Shown here piece by piece: positions 9,597 to 17,546 of a stretch of 64,000 nucleotides of DNA; position 1 is the stretch's first letter, and the number at the start of each line of letters is the position of its first letter. Source of the DNA: Atopobiaceae bacterium UBA1367 (GTDB taxonomy: Bacteria > Actinomycetota > Coriobacteriia > Coriobacteriales > Atopobiaceae); assembly GCA_002305995.1 (NCBI GenBank), contig DBRN01000011.1, positions 62,001 to 126,000 on the forward strand, written 5' to 3'. A program made the position numbers and the translations under genes. Under the pieces are notes generated by a model. The model made no database searches, was not told where the DNA came from, and was given only the letters and a program-made list of their open reading frames with translations.

Positions 9597-9863
9597 ATGG
9601 CTGATACCGAAATCAGGAACGCGCGCAAGATGCGCACCGGGACCGTCGTCTCCCTCTCCGGCGATAAGACGATCACGGTTCAGATCGAGTACCGCAAGCA
9701 TCATCCCAAGTACGGCAAGATGATGACCGTCAACAAGAAGCTTCACTGCCATGACGAGGGCAACGAGGCCGGTCTGGGCGACACCGTTCGCGTCATGGAG
9801 ACCCGCCCCCTGTCCAGGACCAAGCGTTGGCGCCTCGTCGAGATCGTGGAGCGTGCCAAGTAA
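9597..9863 (+). CDS. rpsQ: 30S ribosomal protein S17
   Basis: An 88-residue S17 with an OB fold: 'RTGTVVSLSGDKTITVQIEY', 'HHPKYGKMMTVNKKLHCHDE' and 'GDTVRVMETRPLSRTKRWRLVEIV'. It is an early-assembly protein that binds 16S rRNA near helix 11. ATG 9597 fits the family length; the preceding frame overlaps rpmC. Confidence 0.97.
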   Translation: MADTEIRNARKMRTGTVVSLSGDKTITVQIEYRKHHPKYGKMMTVNKKLHCHDEGNEAGLGDTVRVMETRPLSRTKRWRLVEIVERAK

Positions 9864-9941
9864 GTGAGGACCGCTTGCTTTCTGTCATGTGCGTCGCGCG
9901 TGCGGGCGCACCTCTCGTCAGGAAGAGTTCGGAGGATGTAA

Positions 9942-10310
9942 ATGATTCAGATGGAGACCATGCTCAACGTCGCTGACAACAGCGGCGCCAGGCGTGTGAA
10001 GTGCATCAAGGTCCTTGGTGGCTCCAAGCGTCGCTACGCCGGCCTCGCCGACGTCATCGTCGGCGCCGTGCAGGAGGCGACTCCCGGCGGCCAGGTGAAG
10101 AAGGGCGAGATCGTGCGCTGCGTCATCGTGCGCACCGCCAAGGAGACCCGCCGCAAGGATGGCAGCTACATCAAGTTCGACCAGAACGCCTGCGTGCTGG
10201 TCAACAAGGACGGCGAGCCGCGTGGCACCCGCATCTTCGGGCCCGTTGCCCGCGAGCTGCGCGACCACAAGTACATGAAGATCGTCTCGCTCGCTCCCGA
10301 GACGCTGTAA
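9942..10310 (+). CDS. rplN: 50S ribosomal protein L14
   Basis: A 122-residue L14, full length, starting 'MIQMETMLNVADNSGARR' and containing 'EIVRCVIVRTAKETRRKDGSYIKFD' and 'GTRIFGPVARELRDH'. It forms an inter-subunit bridge. The 78-base gap after rpsQ contains a GGAGG-type site directly before ATG 9942. Confidence 0.98.
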   Translation: MIQMETMLNVADNSGARRVKCIKVLGGSKRRYAGLADVIVGAVQEATPGGQVKKGEIVRCVIVRTAKETRRKDGSYIKFDQNACVLVNKDGEPRGTRIFGPVARELRDHKYMKIVSLAPETL

Positions 10311-10325
10311 GGAGTCGTGAGACGA

Positions 10326-10643
10326 ATGGCTAAGATGAACGTGAAGAAGGGCGACAACGTCGTGGTCCTGTCCGGCAAGGACAAGGGCAAGCAGGGCGAG
10401 ATCCTGCGCGCCCTGCCCTCGGAGGGCAGGGTCATCGTCGAGGGCGTCGCCATCGTCAAGAAGGCCCAGCGCCCCACCCCCACAAACCAGCAGGGCGGCA
10501 TCATCGAGCAGGAGGCGGCCATCGACGCCTCCAACGTCATGCTCGTCTGCCCCAGCTGCGGCAAGCCGAGCCGCGTCGGGCACGCCAGGGACGCGGAGGG
10601 CAAGAAGGTTCGCGTCTGCAAGAAGTGCGGCGCGCAGTTCTAG
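10326..10643 (+). CDS. rplX: 50S ribosomal protein L24
   Basis: A 105-residue L24 with the KOW motif 'VKKGDNVVVLSGKDKGKQGE' at the N terminus and a C-terminal zinc ribbon (CPSCG, then CKKCG). It initiates 50S assembly. AAGGAG ends 11 bases before ATG 10326, whereas GTG 10317 lies only 2-3 bases after it, so the ATG is preferred. Unlike the standard spc operon, rplE does not follow directly; a membrane-protein gene is inserted. Confidence 0.96.
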   Translation: MAKMNVKKGDNVVVLSGKDKGKQGEILRALPSEGRVIVEGVAIVKKAQRPTPTNQQGGIIEQEAAIDASNVMLVCPSCGKPSRVGHARDAEGKKVRVCKKCGAQF

Positions 10644-10780
10644 GCCCATCACGACAGGCATGAGGGTCGACGGTCGTCTCGACCACAGGTGGCCCCCATG
10701 CCATGGCCAGCCCTGTCGCTCGGCACGCATCAGAGAAGTGCCCGGCACCACCTTGTCGGGCCACGTCGTTTGGAGAGCCC

Positions 10781-11479
10781 ATGTACAGCAGTCCCTACTA
10801 TGACAGCTACTATGGCGGTGCCGCCATCGGTGCCGGTGTCACCGGCATCCTCATCCTCATCTCCCTCATCGCGTCGATCGTGCTCACGGTCATCGGCTAC
10901 AAGAAGTACATCAGCCAGCCAGGCGATGTCAGGTTCAACCTCGCCGACAAGAGCTCATGGGGCCCGTTCCTGCGCTTTGACACCCTGCTCATCGACAAGA
11001 TCGCGAAGGCGCTCTACCTCTTCAACGCCATCTTCATCGCCCTCATGGCGGCATCGACGATCATCGGCTCGCTCTTCGGCGGCGCCGGGGCCTTCTTCGG
11101 CGGCCTCATCGGAGGTCTCGTCATCTTCGTGGCGGGCGAGCTTCTCCTGAGGGTCGCCTACGAGGCGATCATGCTTGCCGTGATCACCGCGCGCAACACC
11201 ATCGACATCAAGCGCAAGCTCTGTGGTGAGGATGTCGACACCTCCGGCAGCGGGTCCACCCCCATGCCGGCCGCGCCTGCCCCCATGCCGACAACCTCCG
11301 TGCCGGTTGCGCCGACCACCGTGCCGACGACCTCCGTGCCGGTTGCGCCGACCACCGTGCCGACGGCCCCCGTCGCCGAGTCGCAGAACAACCTCCCTGC
11401 AGACGTCTGCCCCAACTGCGGTGCCACCCTCGAGGAGGGCGTGCGCTTCTGCACCAACTGCGGCCACAAGGTCGATTAG
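10781..11479 (+). CDS. Zinc-ribbon membrane protein inserted in the ribosomal cluster
   Basis: A 232-residue protein that I do not recognise as a named family. It has a short Tyr/Gly-rich N terminus ('MYSSPYYDSYYGG'), a first hydrophobic segment (about residues 15-42), and two more (about 77-100 and 105-135) in a DUF4282-like arrangement. A Pro/Thr linker with two copies of the 12-residue unit TTSVPVAPTTVP follows, then a C-terminal zinc ribbon (CPNCG..CTNCG). GGAGAG lies 4 bases before ATG 10781. It probably faces the cytoplasm with its ribbon. It lies between rplX and rplE and is followed by a strong hairpin and a new candidate promoter, so it may separate two transcription units. Confidence 0.85.
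   Translation: MYSSPYYDSYYGGAAIGAGVTGILILISLIASIVLTVIGYKKYISQPGDVRFNLADKSSWGPFLRFDTLLIDKIAKALYLFNAIFIALMAASTIIGSLFGGAGAFFGGLIGGLVIFVAGELLLRVAYEAIMLAVITARNTIDIKRKLCGEDVDTSGSGSTPMPAAPAPMPTTSVPVAPTTVPTTSVPVAPTTVPTAPVAESQNNLPADVCPNCGATLEEGVRFCTNCGHKVD
11291..11362 (+). repeat. 36-bp direct tandem repeat, two copies, coding
   Basis: Two 36-base units (11291-11326 and 11327-11362) differ by one base and encode TTSVPVAPTTVP twice. They form the linker between the membrane part and the zinc ribbon. Linker length could vary between strains by slippage. Confidence 0.9.
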
Positions 11480-11560
11480 GCTCAGGTCCCACGCACGTGA
11501 GGGGCGCCTCAGCTCGGCGCCTCCCGCGAGATGTCATGCGAGTGAGGTCCCACACACGTG

Positions 11561-11593
11561 AGGGGCGCCCTGCTATCGAGGCAGGGCGCCCCT
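11561..11593 (+). terminator. Hairpin terminator after the inserted membrane-protein gene
   Basis: A perfect 13-bp stem (AGGGGCGCCCTGC with its complement) around a 7-base loop, followed by CTCGTC rather than a T-run. A second, weaker GGCGCC/GGCGCC hairpin lies at about 11503-11525. Together they probably end the transcript that covers rplX and the membrane-protein gene. Confidence 0.65.
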
Positions 11594-11666
11594 CCTCGTC
11601 GCACCACGCATGGGCGTCAGCCGCCTGGGGCCGCTCGTGTGGACTTACGGCGAACAGGCATTCTCA

Positions 11667-11696
11667 CTGGCAATTTGCGTGGAGAAGGCATACCAT
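11667..11696 (+). promoter_or_regulatory. Candidate promoter for rplE and downstream genes
   Basis: CTGGCA (11667-11672) and TACCAT (11691-11696) are 18 bases apart in a locally AT-richer stretch, about 120 bases before rplE. Each box matches the consensus at four of six positions. Its position just after the terminator hairpin supports a restart of transcription. Confidence 0.4.
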
Positions 11697-11816
11697 TTTA
11701 CTTCGCGCCTGTAGATGGGGCATCCCTGTCTCCATGCGCACTGGCTCCCGGGTCGCCAGCCCGGGTGGTGCGAGGCGAACCCCGCACGTAAACCACCATG
11801 ATGCAGAGGAGTGACC

Positions 11817-12377
11817 ATGGCAGAAGAGAAGTACGTGCCGCGTCTCAAGGAGTTCTACGTCTCCACCGTGCGCGATCAGTTGCAGAAGCAGTTTGGCTAC
11901 GGCAACGTGATGCAGATCCCCAAGGTCGAGAAGATCGTCGTCAACATGGGCGTGGGCGAGGCCGCCCAGGACGCCAAGGCCATCGAGGGTGCTGTTGCCG
12001 ACCTGCGCACCATCACGGGCCAACAGCCCATGGTGACCCATGCGCGCAAGTCCATCGCCACCTTCAAGCTGCGCGCCGGCATGGCCATCGGTGCGAAGGT
12101 CACCCTGCGCGGCGACCGCATGTGGGAGTTCCTGGACCGCCTGATCGCGACCGCCATCCCCCGCATCCGCGACTTCCGTGGCGTCAAGACCACCAGCTTC
12201 GACGGCCATGGCAACTTCTCGATGGGCGTCACCGAGCAGCTGATCTTCCCCGAGGTCGACTACGACAAGGTCGACCGCACCCGTGGCATGGACATCACCA
12301 TCGTCACCACCGCTGCCACCGACGAGGAGGGCAAGGCGCTGCTCGAGGCCTTCCACTTCCCGTTCAAGCGCAACTAG
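11817..12377 (+). CDS. rplE: 50S ribosomal protein L5
   Basis: A 186-residue L5: 'KYVPRLKEFYVSTVRDQLQKQFGYGN', 'QIPKVEKIVVNMGVGEA', 'QQPMVTHARKSIATFKLR' and 'IPRIRDFRGV..SFDGHGNFSMGV'. It binds 5S rRNA and contacts the P-site tRNA. GAGGAG is 5 bases before ATG 11817; the GTG at 11811 overlaps that site and is less likely. It starts a second run of ribosomal genes after the inserted membrane-protein gene. Confidence 0.97.
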   Translation: MAEEKYVPRLKEFYVSTVRDQLQKQFGYGNVMQIPKVEKIVVNMGVGEAAQDAKAIEGAVADLRTITGQQPMVTHARKSIATFKLRAGMAIGAKVTLRGDRMWEFLDRLIATAIPRIRDFRGVKTTSFDGHGNFSMGVTEQLIFPEVDYDKVDRTRGMDITIVTTAATDEEGKALLEAFHFPFKRN

Positions 12378-12440
12378 GCGCATCACACATGGTAAGTAGC
12401 TCCCGTCATCTGGTGGGAGCCGCACATTGAAGGAGGATTT

Positions 12441-12626
12441 GTGGCTAAGACATCGATGATCGTCAAGGCTAACCGCGAGCCGAAGTTCTCGACGCGCAAG
12501 CAGAACCGCTGCCAGCGGTGTGGGCGTCCCCACTCCGTCTATCGCAAGTTCGGTCTGTGCCGCGTGTGCTTCCGCGAGCTGGCGAGCAGGGGCGAGCTTC
12601 CTGGCGTCACCAAGGCAAGCTGGTAG
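12441..12626 (+). CDS. rpsZ: 30S ribosomal protein S14, zinc-binding type
   Basis: A 61-residue short S14 with a CxxC..CxxC zinc motif ('NRCQRCGRP' and 'GLCRVCFRELA') and 'MAKTSMIVKANREPKFSTRKQ' at the start. The short zinc form is typical of Gram-positive bacteria and many Actinomycetota; a zinc-free long paralogue, if any, is not in the window. It uses a GTG start at 12441 with GAAGGAGG upstream. Confidence 0.97.
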   Translation: MAKTSMIVKANREPKFSTRKQNRCQRCGRPHSVYRKFGLCRVCFRELASRGELPGVTKASW

Positions 12627-12713
12627 GCCAGGGCACACGTGCCTAGGCGTCGGTGCTACGGGCACCCGCGAACCAGGCACGCAGATTCATCACGAACGAA
12701 GGAGAAGCAAGGT

Positions 12714-13112
12714 ATGAAGGTTACCGATCCCATCGCTGACATGCTGACACGCATCCGTAACGCCAACTCGGCAGGCAAGGGCGAGGTTTCCATGCCCTCG
12801 AGCAAGGTGCTGGCCGAGATCGCGCGCGTCATCTGCGAGGAGGGCTACATCGCGGGCTACGAGGTCGAGGACACCAAGCCCCAGAAGACCCTTCACATCA
12901 CCCTCAAGTACGGTCCCAAGCGCTCCAAGGTCATCCGCGGCATCCGTCGCATCTCCAAGCTCGGCCTGCGCGTCTATGCCCCCGCCGACAAGCTCCCCCG
13001 CGTGCTGGGTGGCCTCGGCACCGCCGTCATCTCGACCTCAAAGGGCATGATGTGCGCCCGCGATGCCCGTAAGCTCGGCATCGGCGGCGAGGTCATCTGC
13101 TATGTCTGGTAA
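12714..13112 (+). CDS. rpsH: 30S ribosomal protein S8
   Basis: A 132-residue S8 starting 'MKVTDPIADMLTRIRNAN', with 'KRISKLGLRVYAPADKLPRVLGGLG' and the C-terminal 'ISTSKGMMCARDARK..GGEVICYVW'. It nucleates the central domain of 16S rRNA and in other bacteria is the repressor of the spc operon. GAAGGAGAAG upstream selects ATG 12714 over the longer frame. Confidence 0.97.
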   Translation: MKVTDPIADMLTRIRNANSAGKGEVSMPSSKVLAEIARVICEEGYIAGYEVEDTKPQKTLHITLKYGPKRSKVIRGIRRISKLGLRVYAPADKLPRVLGGLGTAVISTSKGMMCARDARKLGIGGEVICYVW

Positions 13113-13143
13113 GCCTGCGACTGGAATTAGATAGGAGGAGACC

Positions 13144-13728
13144 ATGTCTCGTATTGGCAAGAAGCCTGTCCAGATTCCCGCCGGGGTGACTGTGACAGTC
13201 GACGGTACGCACGTGGCGGTCAAGGGTGGCAAAGGTGAGCTCGAGCGCACCTTCTCCGAGCTGATCGCGATCGAGCATGAGGGCGATGAGATCCTGGTCA
13301 GGATCCCGCGCACCCCTGCGACCGAGTCCCTCTCCCACGAGGACTTCAAGCTCACCAAGGAGTACAAGGCGGCCAACGCCATGCAGGGCCTCACGCGCAC
13401 GCTCATCCACAACATGGTGGTGGGCGTCTCCGAGGGCTTCGAGAAGAGGCTCGAGATGACCGGCGTCGGCTACCGTGCTGCCCTCAAGGGCGCCGACCTC
13501 GAGCTCTCGCTCGGCTACTCCCACCCCATCCTCTACGTCTGCCCCGAGAACATCACCTTCGAGGTTCCCGACAACACGCACATCAACGTCAAGGGCATCT
13601 CCAAGGAGCAGGTCGGCCAGGTTGCCGCCGAGATTCGCTCAAAGCGCCCGCCCGAGCCGTACAAGGCCAAGGGCGTCCACTACGTGGGCGAGCACATCCG
13701 CAGGAAGCTCGGCAAGGCGGCCAAGTAG
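13144..13728 (+). CDS. rplF: 50S ribosomal protein L6
   Basis: A 194-residue L6 with two repeated alpha-beta domains and the C-terminal 'RPPEPYKAKGVHYVGEHIRRK'. It is about 15 residues longer than the common 178-180. The extra residues fall near 58-75 ('RTPATESLSHEDFKLTKEY'), between the first domain strands and 'NAMQGLTRTLIHNMV'. L6 binds near the factor-binding centre. AGGAGG lies upstream of ATG 13144. Confidence 0.96.
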   Translation: MSRIGKKPVQIPAGVTVTVDGTHVAVKGGKGELERTFSELIAIEHEGDEILVRIPRTPATESLSHEDFKLTKEYKAANAMQGLTRTLIHNMVVGVSEGFEKRLEMTGVGYRAALKGADLELSLGYSHPILYVCPENITFEVPDNTHINVKGISKEQVGQVAAEIRSKRPPEPYKAKGVHYVGEHIRRKLGKAAK

Positions 13729-13791
13729 CGTCCCGCCTGGCAGGCACAAGACCATCACCCTGTCAGGTGATGGCATGGAAAAGGAGAAGCG

Positions 13792-14160
13792 ATGAACAAG
13801 TTCAAGGCCAAGAGGAAGCAGCTCGAGCGTCGCAAGCGTCGCGTCCGTGCCAAGATCTTCGGCACTGCCGAGCGGCCTCGCCTCAACGTGCGCCGCAGCA
13901 ACGCCCACATCTACGCACAGCTCGTCAACGACGTCGAGGGCAGGACCATCTGCTCCGCCTCCACGCTTGACGCATCCTTCCGCGCGACCGGCAAGGTCGG
14001 CTCCAACAAGGAGGCCGCCGAGGCCGTGGGCAAGCTCGTGGGGGAGCGCGCCCTGGAGAAGGGCATCACCGAGGTCACCTTCGACCGCGGTGGCCACCTC
14101 TATCATGGCCGTGTGAAGGCTCTCGCTGACGGTGCCCGCGCTGCGGGCCTGAAGTTCTAG
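13792..14160 (+). CDS. rplR: 50S ribosomal protein L18
   Basis: A 122-residue L18: a basic N terminus ('KRKQLERRKRRVRAKIFGTAERPRL'), 'VRRSNAHIYAQLVND' and 'FDRGGHLYHGRVKALADGAR'. It carries 5S rRNA into the large subunit together with L5. AAAGGAGAAG precedes ATG 13792. The gap after rplF includes a short TCACC/GGTGA hairpin at about 13754-13770. Confidence 0.97.
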   Translation: MNKFKAKRKQLERRKRRVRAKIFGTAERPRLNVRRSNAHIYAQLVNDVEGRTICSASTLDASFRATGKVGSNKEAAEAVGKLVGERALEKGITEVTFDRGGHLYHGRVKALADGARAAGLKF

Positions 14161-14173
14161 GAGGAGTAGTTTC

Positions 14174-14695
14174 ATGCCACGTGATCGCAAGCGCCAGAAT
14201 GAGTCCGACCTCCAGGAGCGCGTGGTGTACATCCACCGCGTCTCCAAGGTCGTCAAGGGTGGCCGTCGTATGAGCCTCGTCGCCCTCGTCGTCGTCGGCG
14301 ACGGCAAGGGCAACGTCGGCCTCGGCATGGGCAAGTCCACCGAGGTGCCCCTGGCCATCCAGAAGGGCGTCGACGACGCCAAGAAGAACATGTTCCACGT
14401 TCCCGTGACCGAGAGCGGCTCGATCCCCCATGAGGTCGAGGGCCACTACGGTGCCGGTCGCGTGCTCATCAAGCCCGCCGTCGAGGGCACCGGCGTCATC
14501 GCCGGTGGCCCGGTGCGCCCGCTGTTCGAGCTCGCAGGCATCACCAACGTGCTCTCCAAGTCGCTGGGAACCAGCAACGCCCTCAACATCGTCAAGGCGG
14601 CCGCTGCGGGCCTCAAGGAGCTCTCCAGCCCCGAGGAGGCTGCCGAGCGTCGCGGCCTCACCGTCGCCGAGATGTTCTGCGGGAAGGAGGCCTAA
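14174..14695 (+). CDS. rpsE: 30S ribosomal protein S5
   Basis: A 173-residue S5 with an N-terminal double-stranded-RNA-binding domain ('LQERVVYIHRVSKVVKGGRRM') and 'LVVVGDGKGNVGLGMGKS', then the second domain ('VLIKPAVEGTGVIAGGPVR', 'LGTSNALNIVKAA'). It sits at the mRNA entry site; mutations in this family affect decoding fidelity and spectinomycin response. The GGAGGAG site upstream of ATG 14174 is strong. Confidence 0.97.
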   Translation: MPRDRKRQNESDLQERVVYIHRVSKVVKGGRRMSLVALVVVGDGKGNVGLGMGKSTEVPLAIQKGVDDAKKNMFHVPVTESGSIPHEVEGHYGAGRVLIKPAVEGTGVIAGGPVRPLFELAGITNVLSKSLGTSNALNIVKAAAAGLKELSSPEEAAERRGLTVAEMFCGKEA

Positions 14696-14697
14696 CG

Positions 14698-14886
14698 ATG
14701 GCTGACAAGACCCTCAAGATCACCCTCGTGCGCAGCGCCAGCACCAACACCAAGAAGGACCAGACCGCCACCGCCCACGCCCTCGGCCTGCGCAAGATCG
14801 GCACCACCGTCGAGCAGCCCGACAACCCCAGCATTCGCGGCATGATCTTCAAGATCAAGCACCTTGTCGCAGTGGAAGAGAACTAG
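14698..14886 (+). CDS. rpmD: 50S ribosomal protein L30
   Basis: A 62-residue L30: 'LKITLVRSASTNTKKDQTATAHALGLRKIG' and 'QPDNPSIRGMIFKIKHLV'. It is a small single-domain protein of the 50S. Only 2 bases separate it from the rpsE stop, and its AAGGAGG ribosome-binding site lies in the end of rpsE. Confidence 0.96.
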   Translation: MADKTLKITLVRSASTNTKKDQTATAHALGLRKIGTTVEQPDNPSIRGMIFKIKHLVAVEEN

Positions 14887-14898
14887 GAGTCACCCACC

Positions 14899-15339
14899 AT
14901 GCAGCTCAACGATCTTCGTCCCGCGAAGGGCTCGACCAAGGCCCGCAAGCGCGTTGGCCGCGGCAACTCGTCCGGCCATGGCACCACGGCCGGCCGCGGC
15001 ACCAAGGGCCAGCTCTCCCGTTCCGGTGGCGGCAAGGGCGCCGGCTTCGAGGGCGGCCAGCAGCCGCTCGCGATGCGCCTGCCCAAGCTCCCCGGCTTCA
15101 AGAATCGCAACCGCGTGGAGTACGCGCCGGTCAACGTCGCCCGTCTCGAGACCCTCTTCGAGGATGGCGACACCGTCGACACCGACGCCCTGGTCGCCAA
15201 GGGTGTCATCAAGCACGACTACATTCCCGTCAAGGTCCTCGGCGACGGCGAGCTGGCCAAGAGGCTCACCGTGCGCGTGGACAAGGTCTCCGCCTCTGCC
15301 AAGGCCAAGATTGAGGCGGCCGGAGGAAAGGTCGAGTAA
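14899..15339 (+). CDS. rplO: 50S ribosomal protein L15
   Basis: A 146-residue L15 with the Gly/Arg-rich extension 'RKRVGRGNSSGHGTTAGRG' and 'GGQQPLAMRLPKLPGFKNRNR', then a compact C-terminal domain. The extension penetrates the 50S core. It directly precedes secY, the conserved arrangement. Confidence 0.97.
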   Translation: MQLNDLRPAKGSTKARKRVGRGNSSGHGTTAGRGTKGQLSRSGGGKGAGFEGGQQPLAMRLPKLPGFKNRNRVEYAPVNVARLETLFEDGDTVDTDALVAKGVIKHDYIPVKVLGDGELAKRLTVRVDKVSASAKAKIEAAGGKVE

Positions 15340-15341
15340 GC

Positions 15342-16622
15342 GTGCTTAAGGGATTCGCAAACGCATTCCGCATTCCCGAGCTGAGGAAGAAGATCCTGAT
15401 CACCGTCGGGATCCTCCTCCTCTATCGCTTCGGTGCGTACCTGCCTGCCCCGGGCATCCCGTTCTCTGACATGCTCGCCGCATACAAGGACGCCGCCTCG
15501 TCGAGCGGTGCGCTCGCGGTGCTGAACCTGTTCTCCGGTGGTGCGCTCTCGCGCGTGTCGGTGTTCAGCCTGGGCATCATGCCCTACATCACCGCACAGA
15601 TCATCTTCCAGATGATGCAGACGGTCATCCCCACGCTGGGCGAGCTCGCCAAGGAGGGCGAGAGCGGCCAGCGCAGGATCACCCAGTACACGCGCTACCT
15701 CACGGTCGCGCTTGCCACCCTCAACGCGATCGGCTACCTCTTCCTCTTCAAGAGCTATGGCATCTCGTTTGCCGACATGGGCTTCCCCGAGCTCCTCGAG
15801 CACGTCATCATCGTGTTCGTGCTGGTGGTCGGCGCCCTCATCATCATGTGGCTCGGCGAGGTCATCACGCAGCGTGGCATCGGCAACGGCATGTCGCTGA
15901 TCATCTTCTGCAACATCATGAGCGGTCTGCCCACGGCCCTCATCTCGTCGGTGACCACGTCCACCAACGGCATGGTCCTGACGGCCGTCACCTTCCTGGT
16001 GATCATCGCCATCATCCCGGTGATCGTGTACATCGAGCGCGGCCAGCGCCGCATCCCGGTGCAGTACGCAAAGCGCGTGGTGGGCCGCAGGATGATGGGC
16101 GGGCAGTCCACCTACCTGCCCATCAAGGTGAACACGGCTGGCGTGGTGCCCATCATCTTCGCAAGCGCGATCCTCTACCTCCCGGCGCAGCTCTCGGTCT
16201 TCTTCCCGAGGGTCGCCTGGATCCAGTCGTTTGCCAACGCCATTTCCACCGGCTGGCTCAACTGGGTCCTCTCGGTGATCTTCATCGTCTTCTTCGCGTA
16301 CTTCTACACCGCCATGGTGTTCAACCCCGAGGAGACGGCAGATCAGCTCAAGAAGGCCGGCGGCTTCATCCCGGGCATCAGGCCCGGCCACGCGACCGCC
16401 GACTACATCCAGAGCGTGCTCAACCACATCACGCTCCCGGGCGCCATCTTCATGGCGGCCTTGGCCGTGGTCCCCTCCATCATCTTCACCTTCACGTCCA
16501 ATCAGCTCATCCAGGCGTTTGGGGGAACCTCGGTGCTGATCATGGTGGGCGTTGCGATGGACACGATCTCGTCGCTCGAGAGTCAGCTCAAGATGCACAA
16601 CTATGAGGGCTTCTTCAGATAG
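15342..16622 (+). CDS. secY: Protein translocase subunit SecY
   Basis: A 426-residue polytopic protein with ten membrane helices. SecY hallmarks are present: 'LNLFSGGALSRVSVFSLGIMPYI', the cytoplasmic loop 'GESGQRRITQYTRY', 'ERGQRRIPVQYAKR', and 'FNPEETADQLKKAGGFIPGIRPG' before the last helices. It forms the channel with SecE and SecG for secretion and membrane insertion. GTG 15342 begins 2 bases after the rplO stop and gives the expected 'LKGFANAFRIPELRKK' N terminus. Confidence 0.98.
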   Translation: MLKGFANAFRIPELRKKILITVGILLLYRFGAYLPAPGIPFSDMLAAYKDAASSSGALAVLNLFSGGALSRVSVFSLGIMPYITAQIIFQMMQTVIPTLGELAKEGESGQRRITQYTRYLTVALATLNAIGYLFLFKSYGISFADMGFPELLEHVIIVFVLVVGALIIMWLGEVITQRGIGNGMSLIIFCNIMSGLPTALISSVTTSTNGMVLTAVTFLVIIAIIPVIVYIERGQRRIPVQYAKRVVGRRMMGGQSTYLPIKVNTAGVVPIIFASAILYLPAQLSVFFPRVAWIQSFANAISTGWLNWVLSVIFIVFFAYFYTAMVFNPEETADQLKKAGGFIPGIRPGHATADYIQSVLNHITLPGAIFMAALAVVPSIIFTFTSNQLIQAFGGTSVLIMVGVAMDTISSLESQLKMHNYEGFFR

Positions 16623-16648
16623 GGGCCGTCGCACAGACGCAGTGTGTC

Positions 16649-16670
16649 GCGGGGGCCCTGTGGCCCCCGC
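16649..16670 (+). terminator. Hairpin after secY
   Basis: A perfect 9-bp GC stem (GCGGGGGCC/GGCCCCCGC) with a 4-base loop lies 26 bases after the secY stop. The T-run is poor, so this is termination or pausing before adk. Confidence 0.5.
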
Positions 16671-16721
16671 GCTGCGCTTTGCGGCACGGCTGCGCATTCG
16701 CGAGCGATTTTCGCGGCGGCG

Positions 16722-16751
16722 TTCCACAGGCTCCCGCACTGCGAGTAGACT
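16722..16751 (+). promoter_or_regulatory. Weak candidate promoter for adk
   Basis: TTCCAC and TAGACT are 18 bases apart, 45 bases before the adk ATG. The -10 box is reasonable, but the -35 box matches the consensus poorly. Confidence 0.3.
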
Positions 16752-16796
16752 GGATGTGTCACGTTGCAAGCGAAGCAGTCGAAAGGCGGTATCATT

Positions 16797-17423
16797 ATGA
16801 ATCTCGTACTCCTCGGCGCCCCAGGCGCCGGCAAGGGCACCCAGGCCCAGAGGCTCGTCGCCGACTACGGCGTCGCCCACATCTCCACCGGCGACCTGCT
16901 GCGTGCGGCCGTCAAGGCCCAGAGCAAGCTGGGCAGGCAGGCAAAGGCCTACATGGACGAGGGCAAGCTCGTCCCCGACCAGCTCGTGATCGATCTCGTC
17001 AAGGAGCGCCTGCAGGCAGATGATGCCAGGAGGGGCTTCATCCTCGATGGCTTCCCGCGCAACACCGCACAGGCGGTGACACTCGACTCCGAGCTCGAGG
17101 GCCTGGGCGTCAAGCTCGACGGCGCGCTGCTTGTCGACGTCGCGTTTCCCGTGATCGTCGAGCGCCTGAGCTCTCGTCGCACCTGCCGCAGCTGCGGCTA
17201 CACCGCCCCCGCCGGCACCGAGGCCTGCCCGCGCTGCGAGGGCGAGATGTACCAGCGCGACGACGACAAGCCCGAGACCATCCAGAAGCGTCTCGACACC
17301 TACCAGGCCCAGACCGCCCCGCTGGTCGAGTACTATGGCGGCAAGGGCATCCTCATCAAGGTCGACGGCGACCGCCCGGTTGACGAGGTCTATGCGGACG
17401 TCAAGCGGGAACTTGGCCTGTGA
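16797..17423 (+). CDS. adk: Adenylate kinase
   Basis: A 208-residue adenylate kinase that interconverts 2 ADP with ATP and AMP. The P-loop 'GAPGAGKGTQ' is at residues 7-16, 'ISTGDLLR' binds AMP and 'FILDGFPRN' follows. The LID carries a four-Cys zinc motif (CRSCG, then CPRCEG), as in Gram-positive enzymes. ATG 16797, with GAAAGGCGG 8 bases upstream, gives the exact family N terminus 'MNLVLLGAPG'. Confidence 0.97.
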   Translation: MNLVLLGAPGAGKGTQAQRLVADYGVAHISTGDLLRAAVKAQSKLGRQAKAYMDEGKLVPDQLVIDLVKERLQADDARRGFILDGFPRNTAQAVTLDSELEGLGVKLDGALLVDVAFPVIVERLSSRRTCRSCGYTAPAGTEACPRCEGEMYQRDDDKPETIQKRLDTYQAQTAPLVEYYGGKGILIKVDGDRPVDEVYADVKRELGL

Positions 17424-17546
17424 GGTAGGCTTCGCCCCGGTGTTGCCGTGCGCCCCGACCGACTGTCAGGGGCGCACGACCTTTGGAACGATGGGGGTCG
17501 TTCCGCCTGACCACAGCCAACAGGAGAGAGAAAGCGTCACGGCACC

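Noticed and set aside
15219..16880. 553-codon minus-strand frame opposite secY
   Set aside because: Asp/His/Arg-rich antisense translation without motifs; secY is certain.
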